From assembly GCF_949628265.1 (NCBI RefSeq), contig NC_088789.1, forward strand, positions 22,127,883 to 22,191,882: 64,000 bases of DNA, given 5' to 3'. Position numbers and translations under genes: made by a program. A model generated the notes under the pieces. The model saw only the letters and a program-made list of their open reading frames with translations. It did not search any database and was not told where the DNA came from. Below, piece after piece: positions 43,055-54,681 of the stretch. Numbering within the stretch: position 1 is the stretch's first letter; each line of letters opens with the position of its first letter. This DNA is from Cloeon dipterum (Eukaryota; Arthropoda; Insecta; Ephemeroptera; Baetidae).

Positions 43055-43462
43055 TTGTTGCTCGAACTCTATTTTCTGCTATTTTATGCTCTATATTTTT
43101 AAATTGTATGTCCTTGTCATGCATCCTTGCAATTTTGCATTTGAACTAAATTTTTACCAATTTCTTGCGCATGAAATAAATTTTCTCCATTTTTCTCCTA
43201 AGAAAATCTGAAATTAGAGGTGGGAGAGAGGTCAAAATTTACTCTACGATGCAGACATTTCATTTTAAATTTTCATTTGCTCCCTAAATTTCTCAATTAA
43301 TTTGTCTCGGGCAATTTTCTATTCGCATGAGCATACAATTAGAAAATTATTGAATAATTAAGTGCAAACATGGCCTGCAAGAAAGTGGTAAAAATTTAAA
43401 AAAACGTCCTATGCACCAGTTCATATTTTAATTTGAGAGTCTTGGAACCTTGTGTCATTTAC

Positions 43463-43863
43463 TTAAAGACTGTGTTTGACTGAGTTTCTGAGCACACCAA
43501 TCGATTCTTGAAGGTCCAATTAGGTATAGTGGGTATTTTTTCCGACCAAAAAATGGATCGAGACATGCGAATCTTTTCCCGCCATAACAATATGAACCTA
43601 TTTGTGAGAACTGCGCATGCGTCAGAGCTGGCTGAATCTGACAAAAAAGTCATTTGTACAGGCGGTCTCTCTGCAAGTGCTCAAATAGCTCTGACGCATG
43701 CGCACTTCACACATACGTTCATATTGTTTTGGCGGGAATAAAGTTATACTTAAACTATGCACGTCGCGCTGCACGTTTTGGTCGGAAAAACATCCCTTTT
43801 ACCTAATTCGACCTTCAAGAATCAATTGGTGTGCTCAGAAACTTCGACAAAGACGGTCTTTAA
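43463..43863. mobile_element. Foldback MITE, about 400-bp imperfect hairpin
   Basis: Almost the whole segment pairs with itself. The outer arms match over about 60 bp (shared core TTTCTGAGCACACCAAT, then GATTCTTGAAGGTC). Inner arms also pair, including TTCCCGCC with AACAATATGAAC, and GCGCATGCGTCAGAGCT near the apex. TTAA occurs at both edges, which could be a target duplication, but the ends are not typical piggyBac ends. No reading frame of note. It is nested in the 42287-44615 element. Confidence 0.8.
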
Positions 43864-43980
43864 AAAAATATTTCTCATAGCAGCTATATCAAACTGATAA
43901 TTGTCGGTTCTAGAGCTTTGTTATTAACGAATTTTGAGATTTTTTAACGCAAAATTAATGTTTAATATCATGCCACCTTT

Positions 43981-44153
43981 AACTTTGTCGAATCGTTTGG
44001 CCCGATGAGCCGCATTGACAGCGTCAAAAATGGGGAAACAAAATAGTGGTGGCTCTGTAAAATATTAAGTTAAGGCCATCAATTTCTGACCGCCCCTTTT
44101 AGTGCCGGTGTCAACGTCGCTGTGACCCGCCTTGCCGACGATTCGACAAAGTT
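43981..44153. mobile_element. Short inverted-repeat element (about 173 bp)
   Basis: The ends are a perfect 16-bp inverted pair AACTTTGTCGAATCGT, with weaker pairing further in (GGC, GACAGCG versus GACGTTGAC). Non-coding, MITE-like, next to the larger hairpin and inside the 2.3-kb candidate element. Confidence 0.6.
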
Positions 44154-45040
44154 GCTAACTTTTATTATGTAACAAAGATTACAAGTATATCCCTACTTAA
44201 ACCCAACTCTGTCTCAATCTCTGCTGTGTACTAAATGTATATTATGTAGTGTAATACTTGAATGCTGTGACAAGTTTTATGATGTAAATAATTTTTATAA
44301 GTTAAATAACTCTCGTGTGTACAAAAATATGTCTAGATAAAATAAATAAAAATATAATAATTATATAAAACTACGTTTCTCATTCAGAAAACCCTTAATT
44401 ACCAATAATCTACAGAAATCAGAAATCATTTGATTTTCATTGGAACTTAATAATAACGCAATGTTAGTGTCCAATATTGCTGCCAATATTAGAACAATAT
44501 TGAAAAAAGTCACATTTTCACATTGATATAACATTAGACGCCAATATTAAAACAATAATGGTTATTGGGAAATAATATTACCTTAATATTAAAACAACAA
44601 AGATTTTTCGCAGGGTGCGCTGCAAGTGCCGGTTCTTTTTTTATATAATGTATACAATTCGTCTCACTCGCTCATTACGTTGTTGCGCGGCCTTTTAATA
44701 ATTTATTGCGGCTCAATCGAGCGAGACATAATGACAACAGAGTCGCACACGGCGATTGTTTTTATCTTTGCTGCGGCTCGTGATACGCTTGGCGTCACAT
44801 TTTATTCAAATTGACGCTCGTGCCACTCGCTGGTATGTGCGGTATGAGTGTATAGTAGTTGTCGTTTGCGAATGCATATTGTCAGGACCAAATGCATGTA
44901 AAACACCCATATTTTCATTGAGGAATGGCAATACTGAGCTTAAAGAGAATAATTAATTAAAAATTCTGATTTTTTTAAATCTTAAATTATGTCCAAAATT
45001 TGGAAAAGAGTCCAAACTTTCCCATGTTACTGTTTAAAGA

Positions 45041-45461
45041 GGAATGATACTGCAAAAGCCTGGAAAATGCTTGTTGCCAATGCATAACCTCGTCCCTTAG
45101 GATTCAGTTAAAACCTTAATTGACCTAAGGAGCGCTGTAATTTTTTGAGAAAATTGGCTGGAAAGTTACCGTGCTTTTCAAATGGTAATGGCTGTCTCCT
45201 TACTTGAAATCCGATTTAATTTCAAAACCAAGAGTTTCTCCAATAAGTGGCATACACCGTTGAACAGATCTCGATGAGAGGAATCGGAATATGCCAAGAA
45301 AATATGTTCAAGAACTGTAAATTTTGGAGAAAATGGGCAAAATTTGAATTTTTACTGTATAGGAAGGTCCTTTTTATTGTTGCAAATTGTTTATCGATCA
45401 ATTGGTTATGGCGTCCAACAATTAATTCAAATAAATTTCAATTGTTGCCTAGTATCATTCC
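45041..45461 (-). repeat. Dispersed repeat family 1, copy C (inverted)
   Basis: About 421 bp in the opposite orientation to copies A and B. The ends are GGAATGATACTG and, reversed, GGAATGATACTA, with TTAA a few bases outside both ends. Internal landmarks of copies A and B are all present. Confidence 0.85.
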
Positions 45462-45504
45462 ACTTAAAATTTCTGGGATAGTTTGCTTGCTAAACAAACG
45501 GTGA

Positions 45505-45610
45505 AAATGATGATTTCTTTCACCAGAAGGAAAATATACTGTCATAATTCACAATTCACACACCATTGGATAAACCATGTCGAGAGGAATTTAAATGAAA
45601 CAAATAATCA
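45505..45610 (-). repeat. Repeat family 1/2, short copy next to copy C
   Basis: Contains TTTCTTTCACCAGAAGGAAA, a CACACCATTGGATAAACC variant of the family core and TCGAGAGGAAT, in the same orientation as copy C. It is a fragment, suggesting that two copies were joined here as at 8618-9332. Confidence 0.5.
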
Positions 45611-47280
45611 ATGACAATTAACCATTTTTCGGAAAATTGAGCAGATTCTAATACAGAACTGTACATTTAATCTAGATTTTAAGCCGTCAAGGTTGAATGA
45701 AAACTGACTTCTTTATTCATGGTGATTCCCACGCTAAAATGTTTTCCCTCGGAGCTCCATTTCATTCATTTCAAAAGAGTTTGGAGCCGGATTTTTAGGA
45801 ATAAATTTGAATTTAGAGTAAAATCATTTGCCTAAAGCAATGAACTGGCTCAATGGAGAAATGTAAACTGTGCTATTATTTATTAAATAATAACTTTCAG
45901 TAAAAAGGATTTGGTCCGGCCCTTAGCCGATGCTTGGAAATTATGCCGGCAATAAAAGCACATAAAAAATTTACAGCTCCTATCGTCGTAAACATGCAAT
46001 TTTTGACAAACGTGCAAAGGCGGACTATTACTCTTCAATTTGAGATCGCAAAAACAAAAGGCACACATTTTTAATAGCCATTGCGCTTCGTGGGCGAGTT
46101 CGAATCCCGCAGTGATAGAATTTTACGAGCGGCCAGGCTAATTTCAGCGGCTAAATCATCGCCGCTGCCATAAAAATCGTAAAAATCGGCTTTTGCCAGC
46201 GTACGCGGATGGCACACTTTGCGCGGTTCGATTTGTGGGGTCAAAGTGTTTGACAAACGACCACCTTTGCGCGCCGACCATTGTTGTGTAACGCATTGTG
46301 TGCGGCTTCCAAAATAACTCAGCGGCGGGCCTAATGAGCTTTACTTTATATCACACACAAACACCAGAGCACAGAGTTCGGGAGGAAGAGGAGTAAAATA
46401 AAAAAGAAAACACACACACAGACTCGGAATGAATTTATATGTATGCCAAATTGCCGATTGTTCTGGGGCGAGTGTGTCGTCGGAGGTGTGGTCGGCGCAG
46501 AGACAATGGCGCCATTTGTCTTTGCCGCGCGGCGAACGCCGACGCTTCCTCGGGGCGGCTGCCGCGGGTGACTCATTCGCTCACTCGTTGCACTGCGCGC
46601 AGTGCACGGGCCGTCATAAAAAGCGGCGGAAAACCGAAAAGCCACCTCGCGCCCACCTTGCGGAGGTGAAGCAACTCGTCGTCGAGCTACAAGGGGCCTC
46701 GCCCGCCGCCGCACATATTGCGGGGGATTCGCGTGGAAATATTGCGCACGAATGACGAAATCCACCTGACGGACTGCTGAGAGGGTAAAACCTGAGGTGA
46801 CTGCTAATCTCCGTCGTGGGAGGTTTCTCAAATGCTTCCTTGCTTGTCATTTTGGACGGGTAATAAATTTCGAGCTAAATAAATTTAAAGATTGCTGTAA
46901 GACTCTGCTACGTAGAATGTTTCCAGAAAATTGGATTTTTTTTAATAAAATAATCAAACCTGTAGAAAGAAGTTGAATGGTTAATGTTAAATTAAAGCTT
47001 CCAATTTTATTCGTCAGTTCGGAACTTTTTTAATGATGCCTGGGTAAATATAATATTTTTTTTGTCAAATTAGTTGATTATATTTTATATTTTTTTGCAT
47101 TTGTCTGATTTACACGATTTTAGTCGCAAAAGGGGTTTTAAGTCTTTATTTTTGCCCAAATTAAAACATATATTAACTGTCATATATTTGACTTTTTACT
47201 GAGAAACCTTTTGTTTTTTCAATATCTTCGTTATTTTTAATTTTTAAAACTTCCTTCTTTTTATTTTATTTTTTTTTAAA

Positions 47281-47491
47281 AGTTTTGGCTTCACAGTGGA
47301 GCCTTATTACAAATGTGTTTTCCATTAATTAGAGGTAAGTGAATATTTGTATGATTTTTTATTTATAACATTGCAAGATTTTGTATTTAATTATTTTATG
47401 CAGCAATAAATAAGTTGATACTTTTTTAATTTCTTGTTATTTTAATAATTGTTTATTTCACGAATTAAGGCTCTACTGTGAAGCCGAAACT
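47281..47491. mobile_element. MITE with about 28-bp terminal inverted repeats
   Basis: The left end (47281-47310) reads AGTTTTGGCTTCACAGTGGA and on through GCCTTATTAC. The right end, reversed, reads AGTTTCGGCTTCACAGTAGA and on through GCCTTAATTC, matching at nearly every position. The 150-bp middle is AT-rich and non-coding. TTAA or similar bases occur at both edges, so the target duplication cannot be fixed by eye. Confidence 0.75.
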
Positions 47492-48794
47492 TAAGGAAAG
47501 AAAAGTTAAAAAGGAGGAAAGGTTTTAAAACAACGAGAATGAAACACATTTTAATTCAAATAAGTGACTTGAAAATATTAAGACTCTTAGATTGGGGGAT
47601 TTTTCCACTCCTTTGTATCTCTCTTGTCATAAGTTTATAATCGGCCAGAATGTCAGTTATTGTAGTTGTTCAGTTAATTTAACATAAAAATCCTACTACC
47701 AAATATATCCTTGAAGAAAATAAATCCTCTGGCTAAAAAAGTGAAATCAAAATTAAAAAGCTGTGATTTATTCAGGAAACTGCTTGCCTCTAATCTCCAA
47801 TCAGAGAAATTTTAGAATTTTAAAAAAATGTTTTGACCAATAACCAAATTGTCTGTTCTCTGCAGTTTCCATGCACAAGTATAAGAATAAATTAATTCAA
47901 ATGCTTACAAAACCGAGAAATAACAAATTCAATTGATTTTTTTCCGTTTGAATCGCGCAGTGCGGCTTTTGCACAATGAATTCGAGAATCGCTCATTGTT
48001 CTGGCCTCGGTAATTAATTACCCCGAGTGTCGTCGCGCAACAATGGCCGGGCAACAATCGAGGCGACCTGTGACCTCGGCTGTGTCACCGCGCGCGCAAC
48101 CACAATCGCCGCGCGGCCGCGCGCTCGAAAAATTCCTCTGCAGCGCGCGCGCTCTTTTCCGCTCTCTCACGCGGCGGCTCGCTGATGGGAAGGAAAATGA
48201 CAGCCGCAACAATGGACAACTGATTATTTGGTGAAAAATTCTCGACACCGGGGCGCTCATTAAATCTAATGAGGGCCGCGCACATTATTCAGTGAAAGGC
48301 TCCTGTTTGGCCCGCGGTGATGAAAAAATCACACGTGAATTAAGCTGCCGGCCGCCGCGCGCGGTCGAGATTGATTTTTTTACTTCGAAAAACTCGCTGG
48401 TCACCCGAGCTGCTGCCGCCGTGGAGCCGATTTTAATAGACGCACTGCTCGGCGTAATTCTAAAGGACGACGAGAGTAATTCAAAATCGAATTATGATCA
48501 GACGCCCCGCTCACATCCCCCCTCGTTTCTCAACAAAAAGCATTGTTGCTTTCACGCGGACGCTCCGACGAGAGCTACCCGATTAGATATTTCATGATGT
48601 TATTGAGATCAATAAAAAATGGAGAGCCTCAAAATATGTATTGCTATGCGTGATGGGAGATTGGGTAATATTATTGGTCCAGTTATTTGTACGGGAGAGT
48701 GATTTAACTTCATATTTCAGTTTGATTGCTGAAAATTAGCGATCAATCATTCCTAAAAAACGGGAAGATGATCTTAGGTTGCCGATTAATTATT

Positions 48795-48950
48795 TTTAAA
48801 TAACCAGCTTCAAAGTTTGCATGCTAATCAAGCAGTGAACACTATTTATTTATTGAAAATCATGATTTACTTCGTCAGGAGGAAAATTTGCCATACCGTT
48901 GAGTAGATCGCAACGAAAGAAATAAAAATAAAGTGAAAATCACTGACGAA
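48795..48950 (-). repeat. Dispersed repeat family 2, copy G
   Basis: Contains CTTCAAAGTTTGCATGCTAA, TCAAGCAGTGAACACTA, ATTGAAAATCATGATTTA, CGTCAGGAGGAAAATTTGCC and CCGTTGAGTAGATCGCAACG, aligning with the copies near 17.0 and 52.3 kb. Confidence 0.6.
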
Positions 48951-51779
48951 CCATAGGTGGAAAGTGGTGATGGGGGTTTCTGTTGTGGGGAGTGGGATGA
49001 ATTTTGTGTTTATAATTTAAAACACAAAAATCTATACATGAGAAAGTTGAATTTCTACCTGGTTTTGTATTTACATGTGTTTGGCAGTTGCAAAGGGGTT
49101 GTTTGGAGGTGCTTTATGGCCAAAATATGGACTAATCCTAATTTATTTTTAACTTGAGTCAATTTTGACTCAAATGAACTAAATTCATTTGTTTCTGAAG
49201 TGGGAGAAACATCGGAAATTCGCATTTAATGAGGAGAAAAGTCGTAGTGGGAGTTAAGGGGTTGGGAAAGTGTTTCACTTATATAAAAATACTTTTATGC
49301 ACACCCCCTGAAAATTTCATCACTATATGACAACAATTAAGTATGAAATGAGTGAAAATCTAGAGTCACTAATGTGATCTCGAGCAAATTTTGGGATATT
49401 TTGGAAATAAAGAGTGCCATTATGTTCAAATGGCTTTACAATATTTTCAGATTAATCATTTATTTATAGTTGTTTACCTCTTTGGGGTCACCAACTGACC
49501 CCACGCTCACTCTCATCCGCTTAAACTGTCCCTATATGTGACAACCATTGATCTAAGGACGGTTTTGAACCATCAATGATTTAGTGTAAATAAATAGAAT
49601 GTTGCGTGTGAATTAATTCTTTTGGTATACCCGACATAACTGGACTGAATGAATTGCTTTCTAATTTGAAGCTGAACTAAAAAAACATATTTCAGAACAT
49701 TCAGTGCTCGCTGCGTGCAGTACATGAAGAATTCATCGCGTTCCAATTAGAAAAGAAGCGATAATTGGCCCGGCGGAGAGTGATTTCTGGTGTTCGTCTT
49801 AACGATCTCTGGCCGGGCCGGAGCGAGCGAGTGTGAGTGTGTGTGTGTGAGAAAAAGCTCAAATTGCACGTACACAATGCTGGCGAGTAACAAACAAACA
49901 CACCACGATGACGGCCGCGGCGACGACGGCTTTTTATGGCGGACGCACACATTTTTATAATCGTCTATAAAAGCCGTTGATTGTGTGGTCCAATTGAGAG
50001 ATTATCAATTAGGCTGGGCAGGCTGGGGGCCGCACCCTCGCCCATAAAGCAGTGAGCGCATCACCCACCTGCCCGATTGCCGCTCCTGACCTCGGTCAGA
50101 AACGATATACATATGATAGCGGCCGCGAGTGGGCCATGAGAAACGGCGTCAACAACGCACGCAGGGAATGCTCGCGAATACGGAATCAATCACGGCGGAA
50201 AACCCTTTCTCAATCTCGCTTTGCGGCTCGAGACTTTGATATTGCAGAATTTTCTTTGTAACCGTCTAATTTATTGGCTTCTGCCTGAATAATTTTCAAG
50301 AGTTATTGGAGAGAATGGTTTTACAGCGTTTTATTACATCGCAACTGTTCCTGCTGAGGTGCAAGAGGTTGAGCCCTTTATAGACACACGTGTGCATTGA
50401 ATCGAGGACCACATGAAGTTTATTAGGAGATAAGTGCGAAAAACGAAATTCTGTGAGACTTCGTGGGTGGCTCCTTTCATTTACTAACACATATCTAACG
50501 TAATAGATTTAACCTTAGATAATTTTTAACTATAAATTTTTTATTTTTTAAATTTTATAACAAATTTAATTATTTACCGTATATTTATTTTTTATTCAAA
50601 CATATATATTCTACTTTAATTTTACTAACTATGTTAGTTAGATTTAAAAAAATATGTATATCGATTACTGCTCACATCCTTAACAGTTAGATTTAAAAAA
50701 TTAATTTCTACTCTTAGGAAAGCAGAATGATATTCCTTACTAATGTAAAGTTAAATCAATACAGCCTATATGCCCAAAGATAATAGCATAAAAAGGCAAA
50801 TTAATTTAAAGCTTGCAATTTCTGGAAGCAATTCCGGTTTTAAACATGAAAATCATTGCTTGTTTTTTTATCAAATAAAATTTAAAATCACACAAACTAA
50901 TTCAGAAGCGTGAAATCGAAATTCTATCTCTCATATGTGAATCTTAATAAACTCTTTCATTTAAGAGATCGAAATTTTGCTTTAAAAAAAAAAAAAAAAA
51001 ATCTAGAGGAAAAGAAATCCAAGTACTCTTTTGACACCCCAACGGCCGCCTCTTAGTGTAATATATATCTAAAAAAGTGCCCAGGGTTCGCCAATTGTGC
51101 CATTTTGGTTTGTGCGAAAAAAATAGCCTGTAACACCAATCTATATTGGTTTATTCAACGGTTTTTTTCCGAATTTGACATTCAAAGAGATCATAGCTTC
51201 TGATCATAAATGAGTTAAAAGCATTAAAATACAATTTGATTATTTCAAAATCATTTTTTTTAAGTGAAAAGTTGGTTATTCATATTTTACTTTTCAAAAT
51301 TTGCCTTATAGTAACAAACAATAATTTTTATCTAGTCTAAACAATTTTAAGTAATTCGGAAGAATGAACATAATTTCGGTAAAAAAGCCTGATAAAAATA
51401 GTCTTTTTGCAATGCAGTAGAGGTTTTCCGATAAATAATTTTGGAGTTTTGTGAGCCCTGAAAGGGACGGAGATGGCTGCTGTAAAAATTAAAATTTCGC
51501 ATACAGTTATTATTTTTTTAACTGTACTGACTTCGCTTTCAACTTTCTCCAATTTGTTCTGACATATTATATTATTCTTATTTTTATATCGATACGAGCG
51601 AATTGAAAGCCCCTCGAAGCATGGAGGTGCAGCTTGCAAACGATGGGTGAGTGTCACGGCACGCTAATATGATAAAGCGACAGCGTGCGTTTGCTGCTTG
51701 TCACTCGCGATCGGCGTGCATAAATGCGAATGATTAAACGCCGACGTGCCTCCGCCGCTCTGCTCGTTTATTTTCTGCT

Positions 51780-51803
51780 GTCGTCGTCGTCGTCGCCGCC
51801 GCC
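51780..51803. repeat. GTC/GCC trinucleotide repeat
   Basis: A run of GTC units changing to GCC units in a GC-rich block. Confidence 0.8.
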
Positions 51804-52249
51804 GAGAGAAAAATTACGAGCGCCGGTATCTCACGTGGCGCGCGCGTCGGCCCGACGGCGAATTAAAAAATGGTTTCAATTATAAATCGAGTTAAGCAGT
51901 TGTAACGCGACGGGGGCGACACACTTTTGTTTCGCTCGTTGGGCCCCTGCTGCTCCAATATTTCAGTCAAATGAAGAAATCCTGGTGCCCCCGGGGACGC
52001 CTCTCGCCGCAGGTCGTGACCCCGCGCGACGCCCAGGTGGCGCCGCGTTCTTCTCAGCGGCTCGTTAGCCACCAGCAACCCAAGAAAGGCTGCGACAAAA
52101 TTTACAAGGATTCGTGTAAAATTCAATTCACAGAGTTGCGAATAAAGTAGATATGCATTTGGGAATCCTGAAAAAATAACTTAACCTTCAATATGATCTG
52201 AAATATCGGAAAGAGCAGATTTGTCCCATGTTTTGCCGTTTAAATTTGC

Positions 52250-52420
52250 AAGAAAATCGGTTGCAAAGTTTGCATGTTAATCAACGGTCTCCTTACTGAT
52301 AATCAGGATTAAATTTATTTGATCGAAAGGGAAATTTACATCATTACTCGCACTCTGTTAAATAGATCGCGATGAGAGGAATGGAAATCAAGCGAAAAAT
52401 TATTGGCAAACCGATTGATT
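52250..52420 (-). repeat. Dispersed repeat family 2, copy H
   Basis: Contains GAAAATCGGTTGCAAAGTTT, GCATGTTAATCA, GGTCTCCTTACTGATAATCA, TCTGTTAAATAGATCGCGAT and GAGAGGAATGGAAATCAAGC, aligning with copies near 17.0 and 48.8 kb. Confidence 0.6.
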
Positions 52421-54181
52421 TCTAGTTTGAATAATTCGCTGTTGCAGTAACTCTAGATAAAAGATTTAATTTAATTTTTTACATACTTAACGTAAATCAA
52501 AACTGTCTTTAGAGCACAAAATTGTGTGACGCTCAATGAAACTTGCAAATCACTTTTGAAGCATGATTAACACATTCAAAGAGACAAAAAAATATGTTTA
52601 AAGTCTCCAACTTTTCAAGAATATCTTTTTTAAACAGCACATATCTTTTTAATTCAATCTCCACAAATACTCTCTACTCTACACTCATTTCTTTCAGTTT
52701 CTCGTAATCATATCAAGTATATTTCATTCAAAATATATTTCATTCAAATTCTACTATTCTCACTTTTTAAATTCTATTATTAAGATTGCAACACGAACTG
52801 ATTCTCTTCTTAATTAGTACAATTTTCTCTTTTATCGGCAGATAAATCTTTTATTATGTGATCAACTAAAGCAGTTTAAATAAAAAAAAAATCGGTAGAT
52901 TAGAACAATCGGCAAGCTTTAAAGGGAAAACGCGTCTTACATTGTAAGAAGAGTTTGTCGACGTGGTCAGGTCCGCCTTTAGAATGGTCCATTGGCCTGT
53001 GAGCGGTCGACTTACGCGCATGCATCACGTTTGATTTATTTCCTGATTTTCACCAGCAACGCGCAGCATTTCTCATCGGCGCGATTGCAGAGCAAATTGT
53101 TTCACGTGCTCGATGGTCAACTGCAGGTGGCCACTGACCCATCTTCTCTCTTTCCAGCGTCTCTCTCGATCTCTGCTACAGCCATTAGCATAATTAACGC
53201 ATAAATCTGCCACGCATGCGCCAATCCAGTAATTAAAAATCAATTTGAGTCGGTAAACCCGATATCGCCGCCATAAATTAAGAGGCCAATTGGCGCCCTC
53301 GCAGCAGGCCCGAGAGCGGCGTAAATATTGGGCAATCGGAGAAACTTTGTTATCTTTGATTTAATATTATAATAAAATATTCCTGTGCCCCAGCAGCGCG
53401 TCGAATGAATTATTAATTTCGCTCTCAATACATGTTAATGCACTTCACAAATCTACACTCAATAATTTTTCGGGCGGAAAACACGCCCCCTACCGAGCAG
53501 CCCCCGCGGCCACCGAGAGACTCCAGTGGTCGTGACTTCGCCTCATGCCCCGTGAAAACCCAGTCCCAAAGTGCAAACACGCTGCCTTGTTTGGCATTTG
53601 AAATAATAATAATAATAAATCCTCTCTGAATGTGGATTGTGAGACGGACCTTGTTCTTGTTTTTGCACTACTTCAGGGGCGACGTTAATGTCAATGAAAC
53701 ATGGAATGGGAGCACTTTTTAAGGAGATCATCTGAATTGAAAAACCATTCCTATCTTGAGGGTTAAGAATTATTGTCAAAAATATTTTTGTCCGAAGAAT
53801 AAATTTATGTGTTTTGAATATTTATTTATCATCATCTTATGCAATACAGATCAACAATCTATGTAAATATTCTATCAAAGCGTCAGGTATATTTGACCTT
53901 CTAATCAAAGTTAGAGTCTGTGGGTGGAGCCGCTAGCTTCTTCGCTCTTTTTGGTAATTCTGCAAAACCACTCTCGCAGGGTTGAACGTGTTTTTGTATT
54001 TCCTACTTTCTTGACATTAGCTTCTTTGTTGATCGTGCGAAGGATTTGTCTTGGGTGATTTTCAGCCTTGTCTTCTTTTTGACTCCTTTAAAACTCCTCA
54101 GCAGATTTAGGGCCTCGGTGCATGGTGTTATGACCATGGAATGTGCTGAGCAGTGGTTAAAAAACGCTTTGAAACTTTCAG

Positions 54182-54387
54182 AGGAATACGCCGAGCATTT
54201 TTGGACATCAGGAAGTCGCTATGACACTCTGTCTGGCAGGCAATTGACCAGATGATTTCAGACTCTTTCACTGAACTAGACTGATGGAATTAACAACAAT
54301 ACCCAAACTCGCCAATGGATCTATGCAGATATTTATGCTGAATCAGAATTGGCTCGATATGTATGCGAGTTTCACCCTCGAAACTGA
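54182..54387 (+). pseudogene. Decayed last exon of a C-type lectin gene
   Basis: The segment starts right after a CTTTCAG acceptor, as exon 8 of lectin 2 does, and runs to a homologous FHPR-type tail and a TGA. Relative to lectin 2 it lacks about 7 bp near the start and about 30 bp in the middle, so the frame breaks and the first inner cysteine is lost. The other inner cysteine codon reads ATT instead of TGT. The terminal half (around RQW to YVCEF) is still readily aligned. An AATAAA follows at 54468-54473. Upstream exons 1-7 are not recognisable in the preceding several hundred bp, although 54110-54181 may include a scrap of exon 7. It is a dead third member of the local lectin family. Confidence 0.85.
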
Positions 54388-54496
54388 ACCATGCTAAATT
54401 TTCTGTAGTGTACAAACAAAATTAATTTTTAAATCAATTTATTAGATAATTCATTGGTTATATTGTAAATAAAACATTTTTGCACGTTCATGCTTG

Positions 54497-54634
54497 TTAT
54501 CAATGTAAATGCTACACACAGAGATGATAACCATCAATCAAAATAGCACATTGTTTTACCCAGGGTTCGATAACAGTATGGATAAGAGATGTAGATTTGT
54601 CATGCCACCGTCAGCATTTTGTTGCTTATATAAA
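54497..54634 (+). promoter_or_regulatory. Promoter region of lectin 2: TATA box and GATA-type sites
   Basis: TATATAAA at 54627-54634 lies about 48 bp before the lectin 2 ATG, placing a start near 54660. Upstream are TGATAA-type sites at 54497-54502 (reverse) and 54525-54530, plus weaker CGATAA and GGATAA near 54568 and 54579. The arrangement resembles that of lectin 1, though no clear TCAGT initiator is visible. Confidence 0.55.
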
Positions 54635-54681
54635 TTGCTTGGTTGAGAAGGTGCTGAGTATATTCGCTTAGGACCAACGAG

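Larger units (their letters stand above)
42287..44615. mobile_element. Candidate 2.3-kb terminal-inverted-repeat element
   Basis: The left end begins CCCTGCCAAAAATCTT; the right end, read on the opposite strand, begins CCCTGCGAAAAATCTT (15 of 16 bases agree). About 190 bp inside the left end and 150 bp inside the right end are filled with repeated CAATATT, CCAATGTTA and CCAATGATAT type motifs in both orientations, like transposase-binding subterminal repeats. The middle is unlike the ends: a GC-richer segment with an intron-like structure (42540-43060), two hairpin MITEs, and a 3'-end-like tail with AATAAA near 44340. No transposase is recognisable. A 4-bp GTGC repeat at the edges is possible but weak, so the superfamily is open. 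Confidence 0.5.
44616..47280. other. Non-coding region around family 1 copy C
   Basis: No gene supported outside the repeats. GC-richer blocks lie at about 44620-44880 and 46070-46860. The latter is open for 161 codons on the minus strand but shows no domain, and overlapping frames on the other strand are also open. Confidence 0.5.
47492..54181. other. Non-coding region between the 47.4-kb MITE and the lectin pseudogene
   Basis: No gene supported. GC-richer blocks are at about 47930-48600, 49690-50260, 51640-52140 and 52920-53620. Small symmetric sites are at 49154-49173 and 49484-49502 (see findings). An 18-A run at about 50981-50999 may be a retroposon tail, but no body was recognised. ATATTTCATTCAAA is repeated directly near 52720-52755. 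An AAT run is at 53604-53618. Confidence 0.5.

Noticed and set aside
46090..46115. tRNA B-box-like GAGTTCGAATCCC
   Set aside because: No matching T-stem, A box, anticodon arm or acceptor stem could be drawn around it.
46346..46831. 161-codon frame on the minus strand
   Set aside because: Several overlapping frames on both strands are open here, composition explains them, and no domain is seen.
50981..50999. Run of about 18 A residues as a retroposon tail
   Set aside because: No element body or target duplication could be seen next to it.
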